A DNA stretch of 13,555 bases from Nitrospirota bacterium (GCA_029879555.1 JAOUQB010000031.1:1-13555), one strand, 5' to 3'; shown: positions 1-7,758, counted from the first letter of the stretch. The notes: generated by a model from the letters alone, not told the origin. Numbers and translations: made by a program.

Positions 1-423
1 GACTATCTGACCGCAAACCTCATCGGGGAAGCACCGAATCCAAATTTACATCACTCAAAATCCCCCTATGAAGCCATCCAACAATTCTTACATCGTGTGT
101 ATGGCCCCATTGTCGAGGCCGCTTCACGGGCCGTAGAAATCCCCAAAGAGGCTATGGTCCACATGTTTACCGACATCAGCCTCATGGGCAAATCTGCGGT
201 CCTGGTCGTCTATTATCCGGGTCACAGCCAGCCCCATCAATTACTATTACTCGATACAGCCCCGGCTTGGGATATTATTTTTGAATCCTCAACTGGGTTT
301 AATGAATGGGCCGAAGAACGATATGGGTGGATTGTGTCAGCCCTGAAGACAGAGGCTCAGCGAGATCATCCAGCTACAGTTGAACCCGTAGCCGATTTGC
401 AAGCCGTATTAGTGGAATACTAA
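1..423 (+). CDS. C-terminal part of an unrecognised protein (5' end outside window)
   Basis: The reading frame is open from the first base of the window to the TAA at 421-423, so at least 140 residues are visible and the true start lies upstream. A GTG at position 97 could start a 108-residue version, but nothing SD-like precedes it and the frame upstream looks coding (it includes the stretch SPYEAIQQFLHRVYGP). The protein looks soluble and mixed alpha/beta. Its middle contains a hydrophobic strand (SAVLVVYYPG, then QLLLLD), followed by a Trp/Glu-rich segment (FNEWAEERYGWIVSAL). I see no signal peptide, membrane segment or catalytic motif. I do not recognise the family. A small ORF follows after 27 bases on the same strand, so the two may be co-transcribed. 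Confidence 0.75.
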   Translation, partial: DYLTANLIGEAPNPNLHHSKSPYEAIQQFLHRVYGPIVEAASRAVEIPKEAMVHMFTDISLMGKSAVLVVYYPGHSQPHQLLLLDTAPAWDIIFESSTGFNEWAEERYGWIVSALKTEAQRDHPATVEPVADLQAVLVEY

Positions 424-450
424 GCAACGACCCTGCTATGGTGGGAACCC

Positions 451-678
451 ATGCCGATCAACGTCCTACCCAAAGACACCCCAAGGGGCCGAGGCCCTGA
501 GCCAAGACAAGCTTTTGGTGAAAAACAGGAAGAATTGTTGGCCGAAGGGGAGGAAACTCTCAAAGAAAAAGAATCAGACCTCGCCGACTTAGAAACACAA
601 GCCCTCTGGGAATCCCAAGAAATCGGCAACACCAGTTGGTCCGGCGCCGGTGGCCAACGCTACTCCGACCCCGATTAA
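451..678 (+). CDS. Small charged hypothetical protein, 75 aa
   Basis: This ATG-started ORF begins 27 bases after the preceding stop codon and ends at TAA 676-678. The product is strongly hydrophilic. Residues 1-22 are Pro/Arg-rich, residues 23-55 form a Glu/Lys-rich stretch likely to be helical or coiled coil (EKQEELLAEGEETLKEKE), and the tail is Gly/Ser-rich and ends in Asp. There is no hydrophobic segment or known motif. The only SD-like signal is a weak GGTGGG about 8 bases before the ATG. The closeness to the upstream gene supports a real gene, while the short length and low-complexity composition argue for caution. The opposite strand at 420-632 is also open but gives a Ser-rich product without recognisable features, so I prefer the plus strand. 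Confidence 0.5.
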   Translation: MPINVLPKDTPRGRGPEPRQAFGEKQEELLAEGEETLKEKESDLADLETQALWESQEIGNTSWSGAGGQRYSDPD

Positions 679-691
679 GCAACAAGACCGA

Positions 692-713
692 TTAAAGGGT
701 CAGACTCCTTTAA
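692..713. repeat. REP-like imperfect palindrome
   Basis: The arms TTAAAGG (692-698) and CCTTTAA (707-713) are perfectly complementary, and the centre GTCAGACT is itself nearly symmetrical (GTC-A-GAC). The whole 22-base element is therefore an almost perfect palindrome. It lies 14 bases after the stop of the small ORF at 451-678. No T-run follows it on either strand, so it is a poor intrinsic terminator. The AAAGG-GTCAGAC-CCTTT core resembles short repeats I associate with dispersed REP-type elements in other bacteria. That resemblance is from memory, and only one copy is visible here. Confidence 0.45.
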
Positions 714-819
714 CTGGCATACAAAAGAATATGATTTATCCGCATTTACGATAGACTGGTAAATAGAGGACAGAAGCAAACCCTGCCATGGCCCTAACAT
801 TCATATTCAGCATAATAAG

Positions 820-849
820 TCGAAACCTTATCAGACTTTATGGTTTCGA
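820..849. terminator. Inverted repeat downstream of metH, possible terminator
   Basis: TCGAAACC (820-827) and GGTTTCGA (842-849) are perfectly complementary 8-base arms around a 14-base loop. The element begins about 75 bases beyond the metH stop in the direction of metH transcription. On the minus strand the hairpin is followed by CTTATTATG, not a clean U-run, so it is at best a weak or factor-assisted terminator or a 3'-end stabiliser. A smaller inverted repeat (TGAGCC/GGCTCA, 875-888) lies between it and metH. Confidence 0.3.
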
Positions 850-874
850 TTTCTACAAACCTGCCAAGGTTGTT

Positions 875-888
875 TGAGCCCTGGCTCA
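875..888. repeat. Short inverted repeat next to metH 3' end
   Basis: TGAGCC (875-880) and GGCTCA (883-888) are perfectly complementary with only CT between them. A realistic hairpin would have five base pairs and a four-base loop. It lies 36 bases beyond the metH stop. No T-run follows on the minus strand, so I do not call it a terminator by itself. It may act with the 820-849 element. Confidence 0.3.
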
Positions 889-923
889 GATCCAATCCAT
901 TTTATTTCAAGTACAAGATCAAA

Positions 924-3900
924 TTAAACCGTATCTGGATCGTAGCCAAGGTTGGGGGAAAGCCAGCGTTCGACCACCGACACATCCATGTCTTTTCGTT
1001 TGGCATAGTCTTGGATTTGATCGTGTTTCAATTTCCCTACCGAAAAATATTTGGCTTGGGGATGGGCAAAGTAGAAGCCAGTGACTGATGCCGCCGGATA
1101 CATGGCGTATGACTCGGTGAGCTTGATACCAATGGTTTTTTCTACCTGCAGCCATTCAAAGAGATGCTGCTTTTCGGTGTGGTCCGGACAAGCTGGATAC
1201 CCCGGGGCCGGACGAATGCCACGATATTTTTCTTGAATCAGGTCCTGGTTGGTTAATTGCTCGTCTTGCCCGAAGCCCCATTCGTTCCGTACTTCCCGAT
1301 GTAACCATTCCGCAAAGGCTTCGGCTAATCGATCGGCCAGTGCTTTCGCCATAATCGAGTTGTAATCGTCATGGTCCTTTTCAAATTGTTCGCATAGCGC
1401 CTCAATGCCAATACCTGCCGTCACGGCAAATCCACCGAGATAATCGGCTTTGCCACTGGATTGCGGTGCCACGAAATCGGCCAAGGCATAATTCGCTTCC
1501 CCCTGAGGTTTTTCAGTTTGCTGACGTAATGTATGGAAGACGGAAATCGCCTCTGCTCGCTTCTCATTGGCATAGATGGTGATGTCATCTCCCTGACTGT
1601 TTGCGGGGAAGAGTCCATACACCCCTTTTGCGGTGAGGAGTTTTTTATCAATGATTTCTCGCAAAAGCTTTTGAGCATCCTCAAACAGTTCTTTGGCTTT
1701 AGGCCCGACCACCAGATCTTCAAATATTTTGGGATATTTCCCACGCAATTCCCATGCATGAAAAAACGGTGACCAATCTATCACTGGTACAAGTGTTTCC
1801 AACGATAAATCGTCAATAATTTTTATTCCAATGGCCTTCGGTTTGGCCAAATCAGTTTTTTCCCAATCAATATCCACGCCTCGCGTTCTCGCCTCTTCTA
1901 ATGAGATCAGCTTTTTCGCGGTAGTCTTCGATTCATAGGCTGCACGAGTTTTTTGTTGTTTCTCTTGAATATCCTGCACAAATGCTGCTTTATCGTCCTG
2001 GCTCATAAGTTTACGCACAACATTCACCGCTAAAGACGCATCCAGCACGTGCACGACCGGACTGGTATAGCCTGGGGCAATTTTCACGGCCGTATGGGCC
2101 TTACTGGTGGTCGCTCCCCCAATGAGCAGCGGGATGGAAAATCCTTCGCGTGTCATTTCTCGTGCATTGTGGACCATTTCATCCAACGAGGGGGTGATCA
2201 ACCCGCTGAGACCAATCAGATCAACTTTTTCCTGACGCGCAGTTTGTAAAATTTTGTCACAGGGAACCATGACACCCAGATCGATGATTTCGTAGTTATT
2301 ACATGCCAACACCACCCCGACGATGTTTTTTCCGATATCATGCACATCGCCCTTGACGGTCGCGAGGAGGATTTTCCCTTGGCTCCGACTTGCGCCTTTT
2401 TCTTTTTCTGCATCCATAAACGGCAATAAATACGCCACGGCCTTTTTCATGACTCGCGCACTTTTAACGACTTGCGGCAAAAACATTTTTCCCGCGCCAA
2501 AGAGTTCTCCGACCACATTCATCCCATCCATCAAGGGCCCCTCAATAACATCCAAAGGCTTATTAAGTTTTTGGCGAGCTTCCTCGACATCCGCATCAAT
2601 GAATTCAACAATGCCTTTTATCAACGCATGGGCCAGCCGTTTTTCAACCGATTCCTGACGCCAGGCATCATCTTTCACGACGGCCTTACCCTGTTGCTTA
2701 ACCGTCTCAGCAAAGGTGACCAATTCTTCGGTGGCTTCCGGCCGACGATTCAGCAAGACATCCTCCACCAACTTGAGCAGGTCTTTGGGAATTTCTTCAT
2801 AGACCCCCAATTGACCGGCATTGACAATGCCCATATCCAACCCGGCCTTCACGGCATGATAGAGAAAGGCCGAATGCATGGCTTCACGCACGACGTTGTT
2901 CCCACGAAAAGAAAAAGAAATATTGCTGACCCCTCCGCTGACTTTGCAGAAGGGCAAGGTCGCTTTGATTTGCCGTGTCGCTTCGATGAAATTCACGGCA
3001 TAGCCATTGTGTTCTTCCATGCCGGTGGCCACGGTCAAAATATTCGGATCAAAAATAATATCTTCTGGCGGGAAATTCAGCTTGTCCGTCAGAAGTCGAT
3101 AGGCTCTCGTACAGATTTCTACTTTTCGTTCGAGGGTGTCGGCCTGCCCAGATTCGTCGAATGCCATAATCACGGTGGCTGCCCCATAGCGTTGAATGAG
3201 GCGCGCTTGCTCAAGAAACTTGTTTTCCCCTTCTTTCAGACTAATGGAGTTCACGACGCCTTTACCCTGAATACATTTCAGCCCGGCTTCAATGACGGAC
3301 CATTTGGAGCTGTCTATCATGACCGGCACACGCGCAATATCCGGTTCCGAGCCAATCAGATTTAAAAATTCCACCATGGCCTTTTCCGAATCCAACAGCC
3401 CTTCATCCATATTCACATCGATAATCTGGGCGCCTCCTTCTACTTGCTGACGCGCCACGGCCAGGGCTTCCTCCAAATTTCCATTGTGAATTAATTTGGC
3501 AAATTTCGGCGATCCCGTGACATTCGTGCGCTCTCCGATATTCACAAAATTGGCTTCCGGCCGAATGGTTAGAGGCTCAAACCCGCTTAACCGAGTCATG
3601 CGTGGAACATGTGTTTTTTTGTGAGGAGCGCAATCTTTGACCCCTTGAGCAATCGCTTGGATATGCGCAGGCGTGCTTCCGCAACATCCCCCCACGATAT
3701 TGACCCACCCCTGGGTGGCAAAGTCTCTCAAGTCGGCCCCCATGCGTTCCGGCGTTTCATCAAATCCACCAAAGGCATTGGGCAACCCGGCGTTCGGGTA
3801 GCAACTAATATAGATGGGGGCCACCTTGGAGAGTTCAGCAATATAGGGACGCATTTGCTTAGCCCCTAAGGCACAATTTATTCCGACGCTCAACAGGTTG

Positions 3901-4604
3901 GCATGAGAAATAGAATTCCAAAAGGCTTCAATTAACTGTCCAGATAATGTGCGGCCACTGAGATCCGTAATCGTCACGGATGCCATAATGGGAATTTCGC
4001 GGTGGATTTCATCGCAGTATTGGGCTATAGCAAAAAACGCCGCTTTCGCATTGAGCGTGTCAAAGATGGTTTCGACCATCAGAAGGTCGACGCCGCCCTC
4101 GACTAATCCTCGAACCTGATCATAATAGGCCTGAAATAAGTCATCGAAGGTCACCGCCCGAAAAGCCGGATTATTCACATCAGGCGACATCGAGGCCGTA
4201 CGATTGGTTGGCCCCAGGGCTCCAGCCACAAAACATTGACGACCGGGTTGCTCAGATTGCACCCGCGCCGTTGCCCGTTTAGCCACTTGGGCGCCAGCCA
4301 AATTTAATTCATACGCAAGGCCTTCCATTTGATAGTCGGCCATAGAAATGGCGTTGGAATTAAAAGTATTGGTTTCTATAATATCTGCTCCGGCTTGAAG
4401 ATACTGCACATGAATATCTTCAATGATTTTTGGTTGCGTTAAGACCAAAAGATCATTGTTTCCCTTCACATCGCAGACATGATCTGCATATTGGGTTCCG
4501 CGAAACTCCGCTTCATTTAAATTATGCGTTTGAATCATCGTCCCCATCGCCCCGTCCAGCACAAGAATTCGATGGTTCAACAGCTCTTCTAATTTCTCAA
4601 TCAT
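924..4604 (-). CDS. metH: Cobalamin-dependent methionine synthase (5-methyltetrahydrofolate--homocysteine methyltransferase)
   Basis: MetH transfers the methyl group of 5-methyltetrahydrofolate to homocysteine through protein-bound cobalamin, making methionine and releasing tetrahydrofolate in the cytosol. The 1226-residue product matches the usual length (about 1227 in E. coli) and has all modules in order. The homocysteine-binding domain (about 1-325) carries the zinc cysteines C243 (GINCALG) and C307-C308 (VGGCCGST). The pterin-binding domain (about 350-615) begins [13 protein letters not shown]. The cobalamin cap domain spans about 645-740. The cobalamin-binding domain carries DVHDIG, with H755 as the cobalt ligand. 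The reactivation domain (about 905-1226) carries the SAM-binding motif [15 protein letters not shown] (1131-1145). I chose the ATG at 4604 because GGGAGG lies 6 bases upstream. An in-frame ATG at 4634 would add 10 residues but has no SD. The gene is monocistronic and diverges from the gene at 4751. No key residue is missing. Confidence 0.97.
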   Translation of the reverse strand: MIEKLEELLNHRILVLDGAMGTMIQTHNLNEAEFRGTQYADHVCDVKGNNDLLVLTQPKIIEDIHVQYLQAGADIIETNTFNSNAISMADYQMEGLAYELNLAGAQVAKRATARVQSEQPGRQCFVAGALGPTNRTASMSPDVNNPAFRAVTFDDLFQAYYDQVRGLVEGGVDLLMVETIFDTLNAKAAFFAIAQYCDEIHREIPIMASVTITDLSGRTLSGQLIEAFWNSISHANLLSVGINCALGAKQMRPYIAELSKVAPIYISCYPNAGLPNAFGGFDETPERMGADLRDFATQGWVNIVGGCCGSTPAHIQAIAQGVKDCAPHKKTHVPRMTRLSGFEPLTIRPEANFVNIGERTNVTGSPKFAKLIHNGNLEEALAVARQQVEGGAQIIDVNMDEGLLDSEKAMVEFLNLIGSEPDIARVPVMIDSSKWSVIEAGLKCIQGKGVVNSISLKEGENKFLEQARLIQRYGAATVIMAFDESGQADTLERKVEICTRAYRLLTDKLNFPPEDIIFDPNILTVATGMEEHNGYAVNFIEATRQIKATLPFCKVSGGVSNISFSFRGNNVVREAMHSAFLYHAVKAGLDMGIVNAGQLGVYEEIPKDLLKLVEDVLLNRRPEATEELVTFAETVKQQGKAVVKDDAWRQESVEKRLAHALIKGIVEFIDADVEEARQKLNKPLDVIEGPLMDGMNVVGELFGAGKMFLPQVVKSARVMKKAVAYLLPFMDAEKEKGASRSQGKILLATVKGDVHDIGKNIVGVVLACNNYEIIDLGVMVPCDKILQTARQEKVDLIGLSGLITPSLDEMVHNAREMTREGFSIPLLIGGATTSKAHTAVKIAPGYTSPVVHVLDASLAVNVVRKLMSQDDKAAFVQDIQEKQQKTRAAYESKTTAKKLISLEEARTRGVDIDWEKTDLAKPKAIGIKIIDDLSLETLVPVIDWSPFFHAWELRGKYPKIFEDLVVGPKAKELFEDAQKLLREIIDKKLLTAKGVYGLFPANSQGDDITIYANEKRAEAISVFHTLRQQTEKPQGEANYALADFVAPQSSGKADYLGGFAVTAGIGIEALCEQFEKDHDDYNSIMAKALADRLAEAFAEWLHREVRNEWGFGQDEQLTNQDLIQEKYRGIRPAPGYPACPDHTEKQHLFEWLQVEKTIGIKLTESYAMYPAASVTGFYFAHPQAKYFSVGKLKHDQIQDYAKRKDMDVSVVERWLSPNLGYDPDTV

Positions 4605-4611
4605 GCCTATC

Positions 4612-4617
4612 CTCCCA
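4612..4617 (-). promoter_or_regulatory. Ribosome binding site deciding the metH start
   Basis: On the minus strand GGGAGG lies 6 bases before the ATG at 4604, which selects that start over the in-frame ATG at 4634. It sits directly beside the palindrome at 4618-4633, so protein or RNA structure there could affect ribosome access. Confidence 0.7.
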
Positions 4618-4648
4618 TGACGCACATGTGTCACAAATGATGATTCTA
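4618..4648 (-). promoter_or_regulatory. Candidate metH -10 box and operator-like dyad
   Basis: On the minus strand a TAGAAT hexamer (complement at 4643-4648) matches the -10 consensus at five of six positions. I found no good -35 at normal spacing, so an activator may be needed. A 16-base imperfect dyad (4618-4633, plus-strand arms TGACGCA and TGTGTCA, one mismatch) would lie just after the predicted transcription start and abuts the SD. Its position would suit a repressor, but I cannot name one. No SAM or cobalamin riboswitch is visible in the short leader. Confidence 0.3.
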
Positions 4649-4690
4649 CACATTCAAGCTTTCTACCCTACATCTCCTGCTTCCTTATTC

Positions 4691-4720
4691 TTGACTTCAA
4701 GGATTTTTTCCCCATAGGAT
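4691..4720 (+). promoter_or_regulatory. Candidate sigma-70 promoter for the exported protein gene at 4751
   Basis: TTGACT (4691-4696) matches the -35 consensus at five of six positions, and TAGGAT (4715-4720) matches the -10 at four of six with an 18-base spacer. Transcription would start near 4727, leaving a leader of roughly 25 bases before the ATG at 4751. The assignment rests on consensus match and position only. Confidence 0.4.
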
Positions 4721-4750
4721 AACCCATCCCTCACCTGACAGAGTTTAGCT

Positions 4751-5557
4751 ATGACATTTCTCAGTCTACTTTGTACAAGATCTCCGTTGCAGCGGCGCAT
4801 TCTAACCATCGGATTATTCTGCTTCGCGGCATTAGCAGCATTTCCTACCATCAGCCTTGCCAAGCCCTACTTTGAAGATGGGTTTCTGGGCCTGACCCAA
4901 GAAGAATTACACGCCCAACTAGGGACGCCCATGGCTGTTCGTTCCCGAAAGGCCGCGCTTCGAATTTTTAGCTATTACACGTTTCCCGACTGGCAAAAGT
5001 ATTTTAAAAATTTAGTGTCCCCGGAAAATGGAGAAGACGTGTATACCTACACGCGAAATGGAATTCAGGTTCGCTATTCCTTTTCCTATATACCTGACCG
5101 GAGTGAACACAAAGACTTTCCCACTCTGTATATCCAACGATGCGAAATTGAGTTTTCTCCTGCAGTCCCAATGGATACGATTCACTCCCTCGTTCCAGAA
5201 TTCCTCCCGCCTTCCGAACAAGCGGCACCAGCCTTTCGATCCAATTTATGGGTCCTCGTCTTTAAAGGTTCTCCCTCCCCTGAAGCCTCGTTTATCGTTA
5301 AAGAACGGGATCGAGAAAAACTGTCCTGGTCCTTAGCGTACCAAATGTTTGCGGTTAATGGGATTCCGAAATATCTTTCGGCCCAAACTCAAATTGATCG
5401 ACTAGAAATCACCACGCAAAGCCTCCAACTGGTCCAACGGCAACAACGATTAACCCATGAACCCATCCTTAATCCCTTTTCTCCAGAATTTCAACAAAAG
5501 AGTCCTGTTGAAACGCCAACCGTGAAATCTATTCCTCGCCCTCAATATGCCGATTAA
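4751..5557 (+). CDS. Exported hypothetical protein with BamE/SmpA-like motif, 268 aa
   Basis: The N-terminus is a typical secretion signal: basic residues R15-R16, a hydrophobic core at about 18-34 (ILTIGLFCFAALAAF) and a likely signal peptidase I site after SLA (about residue 37). The mature protein should be periplasmic or outer-membrane associated. Just after the signal comes GLTQEELHAQLGTP (47-60), resembling the start of SmpA/OmlA/BamE-like domains (G-[ML]-[ST]-x-E-x-[LV]-x4-G-x-P). It is followed by an aromatic segment ending FPDW. The middle is mixed alpha/beta. The C-terminal 60 residues are Gln/Pro-rich and probably disordered. I do not recognise the full-length family and assign no function. 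The ATG has only a weak SD-like GAG upstream. It diverges from metH and converges on the gene at 5593-5946. A smaller protein with a similar motif is encoded at 6066-6458. Confidence 0.8.
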   Translation: MTFLSLLCTRSPLQRRILTIGLFCFAALAAFPTISLAKPYFEDGFLGLTQEELHAQLGTPMAVRSRKAALRIFSYYTFPDWQKYFKNLVSPENGEDVYTYTRNGIQVRYSFSYIPDRSEHKDFPTLYIQRCEIEFSPAVPMDTIHSLVPEFLPPSEQAAPAFRSNLWVLVFKGSPSPEASFIVKERDREKLSWSLAYQMFAVNGIPKYLSAQTQIDRLEITTQSLQLVQRQQRLTHEPILNPFSPEFQQKSPVETPTVKSIPRPQYAD

Positions 5558-5592
5558 ACCGAATTCAGTCCTATCAATTCCTCGAAATCTCT

Positions 5593-5946
5593 CTAGAGAA
5601 ATCGAAGGTCGCGCTCTTCCCCGATTGAGAGATACCCTTCGCCCCATTGCGCCTCATCATAGAGGCTCCATTCCCCGGTATGAGTTTCCGGCTTTAAACG
5701 AATCCCCCAATTCCCCCCATAAATAACATATGCAGTTCCCGCCCCTGAATCTTCTACTTTCTGCGCATAGGCAGGGCACAGCGGCTGATCAGGATCATCA
5801 CACCAGCCGGTGACTAGGCACCATTCCCCTCGAGAGAGTCGTTCGTATGACTTGACATGGGTCAGTAATCGAGGAGGTCCCAGTTCCTTAAATCTGACAA
5901 AATACGACCCTTCAAAATTAGGATTATGATCAACTTCGAGAAACAT
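5593..5946 (-). CDS. Small soluble hypothetical protein, 117 aa
   Basis: This minus-strand frame gives an acidic, Trp/Tyr/Gly-rich protein with no signal peptide or membrane segment. The middle has two cysteine-containing patches (WCLVTGWCDDPDQPLC), and the C-terminal half looks beta-rich (TAYVIYGGNWGIRL, then EWSLYDEAQWGEGYLSIGEE). The Cys spacing does not match a metal site I know. I prefer the ATG at 5946, which has AAGGACAGG upstream (the final AGG is 5 bases away). A GTG at 5994 would add 16 residues but has no SD. The family is unknown to me. It converges on the exported-protein gene with a gap of only 35 bases and diverges from the gene at 6066. Confidence 0.7.
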   Translation of the reverse strand: MFLEVDHNPNFEGSYFVRFKELGPPRLLTHVKSYERLSRGEWCLVTGWCDDPDQPLCPAYAQKVEDSGAGTAYVIYGGNWGIRLKPETHTGEWSLYDEAQWGEGYLSIGEERDLRFL

Positions 5947-6031
5947 ATAGGCCTGTCCTTGACCCCTTTTTAAGAGCGCTGATAAAGTGATCACATCGCC
6001 AGGTGCTCATGATCCCCCTGACGTACTGGAA

Positions 6032-6067
6032 TTAATTCTTCAATACTCTTAATTCTCTCACTATATT
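6032..6067 (+). promoter_or_regulatory. Candidate promoter with 8-base direct repeat
   Basis: TTAATTCT occurs twice (6032-6039 and 6049-6056), 17 bases apart. A -10-like TATATT (6062-6067) follows, with a weak -35-like TTCAAT (6039-6044) at 17-base spacing. If this is the promoter, the TTG at 6066 lies inside the -10 box and the GTG at 6087 would be the better start for the downstream gene. The evidence is consensus and position only. Confidence 0.25.
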
Positions 6068-6458
6068 GCAACCCTCGGTTGACTCCGTGAATATCTCTCA
6101 AGCAAACAGTTCAACTTCCCACAGTACTCCTACACCTTGGATATGCCGACGCCCGGTTCGAGTCCTCCTGTACTCGCTCTTGGTGGCCTTCGCTCTTTGG
6201 ATGTTGGGCTGGGGAATCATCCCTCGTTTAATGGACCCCACATTCAAACAGCATGTTGAAAACAAGGCCGTGATGGCCGGGATGAGTCGAGAACAAGTCA
6301 TGGAAGCCTGGGGTGGACCCTATCAAATGAATGTGAGTTATACGGAAAAGGGCATTCGTCGAGAAGAATGGGTGTATGAAGATTGGATTGATGCCAGCAC
6401 CATCAAACACCGCTATTTATATTTTGAAGAGGGAAAACTCTTAGGTGGATGGTACTAG
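6066..6458 (+). CDS. Membrane-anchored hypothetical protein with BamE/SmpA-like domain, about 130 aa
   Basis: The first 30 residues are Ser/Thr/Pro-rich and are followed by one transmembrane helix at about 32-52 (VRVLLYSLLVAFALWMLGWG). The C-terminal 70 residues then probably face the periplasm. They carry AGMSREQVMEAWGGP (71-85) and then a Trp/Tyr-rich strand pattern (EEWVYEDW, then HRYLYFEEGKLLGGWY). A G-M-S-x-E-Q-V-x4-G-x-P helix-turn followed by strands ending in a residual tail is the layout of small SmpA/OmlA/BamE-like domains. The family call is from motif memory and a specific function cannot be given. The start is uncertain. TTG at 6066 gives 130 residues and GTG at 6087 gives 123; neither has a clear SD. 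It shares its motif with the larger exported protein at 4751-5557. Confidence 0.7.
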   Translation: MQPSVDSVNISQANSSTSHSTPTPWICRRPVRVLLYSLLVAFALWMLGWGIIPRLMDPTFKQHVENKAVMAGMSREQVMEAWGGPYQMNVSYTEKGIRREEWVYEDWIDASTIKHRYLYFEEGKLLGGWY

Positions 6459-6516
6459 TTTCTCGGCAGGTCGCCTTTTAACCTCTGTCCGCTTTTCCTA
6501 GGCCAAAATTCCTCCT

Positions 6517-6801
6517 TTACGGGGTTTCAGTAATTTGCAAACGACGCTCTTTTCCCGGTCCACCGGAAATAATTAAGACCCGCTTCCATTCCCTCAACTG
6601 GTAGACAGCCCAAGCATTGGCCTCCCCTTGGTAATAGGCTTCAGGGTCTTCTCCCTTGGCGCTTAGGTAAATGGGCTCCATAAACCCCTCATCCATGACA
6701 AATTCCATGAGATTATCAGTCTTCACCCCCTCGCCCTTCAAGGCAACCTGAGACAGTAACTCCAAGATGGCTTGAGGATCCGCGATACTAATTGGTTGCA
6801 T
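6517..6801 (-). CDS. Small hypothetical protein, 94 aa
   Basis: The ATG at 6801 is preceded on the minus strand by AGGGAG, 9 bases upstream, so I chose it over an in-frame ATG at 6864 that would add 21 residues. The product is a compact acidic soluble protein. An N-terminal helix (DPQAILELLSQVAL) is followed by a mixed region with EGVKTDNLMEFVMDEGFMEPIYL, then a Trp-containing segment (ANAWAVYQLREWKRVLIISG). No signal peptide, membrane helix or catalytic motif is evident and the family is unknown to me. It is transcribed away from the TenA/CADD-like gene at 6912 and converges on the gene at 6066. Confidence 0.7.
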   Translation of the reverse strand: MQPISIADPQAILELLSQVALKGEGVKTDNLMEFVMDEGFMEPIYLSAKGEDPEAYYQGEANAWAVYQLREWKRVLIISGGPGKERRLQITETP

Positions 6802-6824
6802 AGTTACAGACTCCCTACTATTGT

Positions 6825-6850
6825 GATACGCTAGCGTTATATCGGATACG
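6825..6850. promoter_or_regulatory. Operator-like palindrome and GATACG repeat in a divergent intergenic region
   Basis: ACGCTAGCGT (6828-6837) is a perfect 10-base palindrome. GATACG occurs at 6825-6830 and again at 6845-6850, exactly 20 bases (about two helical turns) apart. The site lies between the divergent genes starting at 6801 (-) and 6912 (+), where a shared regulator could bind. No regulator is encoded nearby. Confidence 0.25.
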
Positions 6851-6872
6851 GTGACGAGGAACAACCTGCCAC

Positions 6873-6907
6873 ATTTTCTAAAATAACTCCTCAGGTATTT
6901 TCTAAAA
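6873..6907. repeat. Exact 11-base direct repeat upstream of the TenA/CADD-like gene
   Basis: ATTTTCTAAAA is present at 6873-6883 and 6897-6907, 24 bases start to start. Each copy contains the near-palindromic core TTTT-CT-AAAA. The second copy ends 4 bases before the ATG at 6912 and occupies the place where an SD would be expected. A tandem operator or a structured leader is possible. This is inferred from sequence alone. Confidence 0.5.
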
Positions 6908-6911
6908 ATCT

Positions 6912-7661
6912 ATGTTTAAAACACTCTCTCCCGAACAATTTCGCGACCGCATTTTTGATGTCCTTCGTCGCAAACAACATTGGGCCACCCCATATTTTGA
7001 AAGCAACGCCATCACAAAGAAACAATTAAACATTTATTTCCATCAAGAATATGTCGTGTATATTCGCGACTTCTCTATTCTTTTGGCCCAAATTCTTGGG
7101 AAAAATCCACCCTGGGAGGCCCGACGACGTTTAGCTACTATTATATACGAAGAAGAAACCGGGGGATTTTCTCTGGGGCAACCTCACCAAGAATTATTTC
7201 TCCAAATGATGAAAGGCCTAGGTTTCAATCGAGCCGGGTTTCGTGATGTTGAATTATTGGGACCGAGCCGAGCGTATCGAGAATGGTTAAATAATATTTG
7301 CCAAGAAGAAGATTGGACCTTTGGAGCCGCAGCCCTCACCATTTTCATTAAAGGCACATCTAGTGATCCTGAAGAAGTCCTCTATCCCAAAGCGCCACAA
7401 AACCAAGCTGAAATTGAGGATCTCATTAAAAAGTACCCCCTCGTTCAGTACCAAGGCCTTTCTCTCGAATCCATGGATTATATTCGAGCCCAACATATGT
7501 TTGCTCCGGGAGCCAGAAAAGTTATTTATGATATGATTATCCACCATGCTACCGAAACCGAGCAACAATCCCAACTCCTCTCTCGCTTAGAAGAAGCCTT
7601 AACGTTATGGGGACGTTATCAAGATGGGATTGCTCGGGCATGTGGAATTCGCCAAACATAA
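6912..7661 (+). CDS. TenA/PqqC/CADD-like haem-oxygenase-fold protein, 249 aa
   Basis: Length, all-helical character and motif order fit the TenA/PqqC/CADD group of seven-helix bundles, often annotated as iron-containing redox enzyme family. The pattern includes an N-terminal LRRKQHW helix, then QLNIYFHQEYVVYIRDFSILLA (split here at residues 38-59), then ARRRLATIIYEEETGG with H92 and GLGF, then FGAAALTIFIKG (137-148), and late helices with H195, H211-H212 and E214/E217. Members do diverse chemistry: thiamin salvage (TenA), PQQ closure (PqqC), and para-aminobenzoate formation for folate (CADD and its Nitrosomonas homologue). Acidic residues near 80-82 and H92 could be metal ligands. However, the central Glu expected in CADD after the AAL motif seems replaced (I146/K147), and the late His-x3-Asp-x2-His is not intact. 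The substrate is therefore open. No SD is evident. An 11-base direct repeat covers the upstream region. Confidence 0.75.
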   Translation: MFKTLSPEQFRDRIFDVLRRKQHWATPYFESNAITKKQLNIYFHQEYVVYIRDFSILLAQILGKNPPWEARRRLATIIYEEETGGFSLGQPHQELFLQMMKGLGFNRAGFRDVELLGPSRAYREWLNNICQEEDWTFGAAALTIFIKGTSSDPEEVLYPKAPQNQAEIEDLIKKYPLVQYQGLSLESMDYIRAQHMFAPGARKVIYDMIIHHATETEQQSQLLSRLEEALTLWGRYQDGIARACGIRQT

Positions 7662-7758
7662 ACACTGCCCTCCGTGACGGTAAAAGCTGCCACATTCCTT
7701 CGTAACAGGCCCCGCCCATTCATCGCGAACACAAAAATCTACAGGTTTCCTTGTCCTA

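Noticed and set aside
840..1088. Plus-strand open frame crossing the metH 3' end
   Set aside because: It overlaps the metH C-terminus antisense, starts within the 820-849 inverted repeat, and has no SD or recognisable motif.
2472..3365. Long open frame (297 codons) on the plus strand inside metH
   Set aside because: It is fully antisense to the pterin- and cobalamin-cap-encoding part of metH, has no SD or recognisable domain, and its product looks like a shadow of metH codon bias.
4605..4750. Possible SAM or cobalamin riboswitch upstream of metH
   Set aside because: The leader is short, and I could not find the paired arms or conserved boxes of either riboswitch class. Only a small dyad is present.
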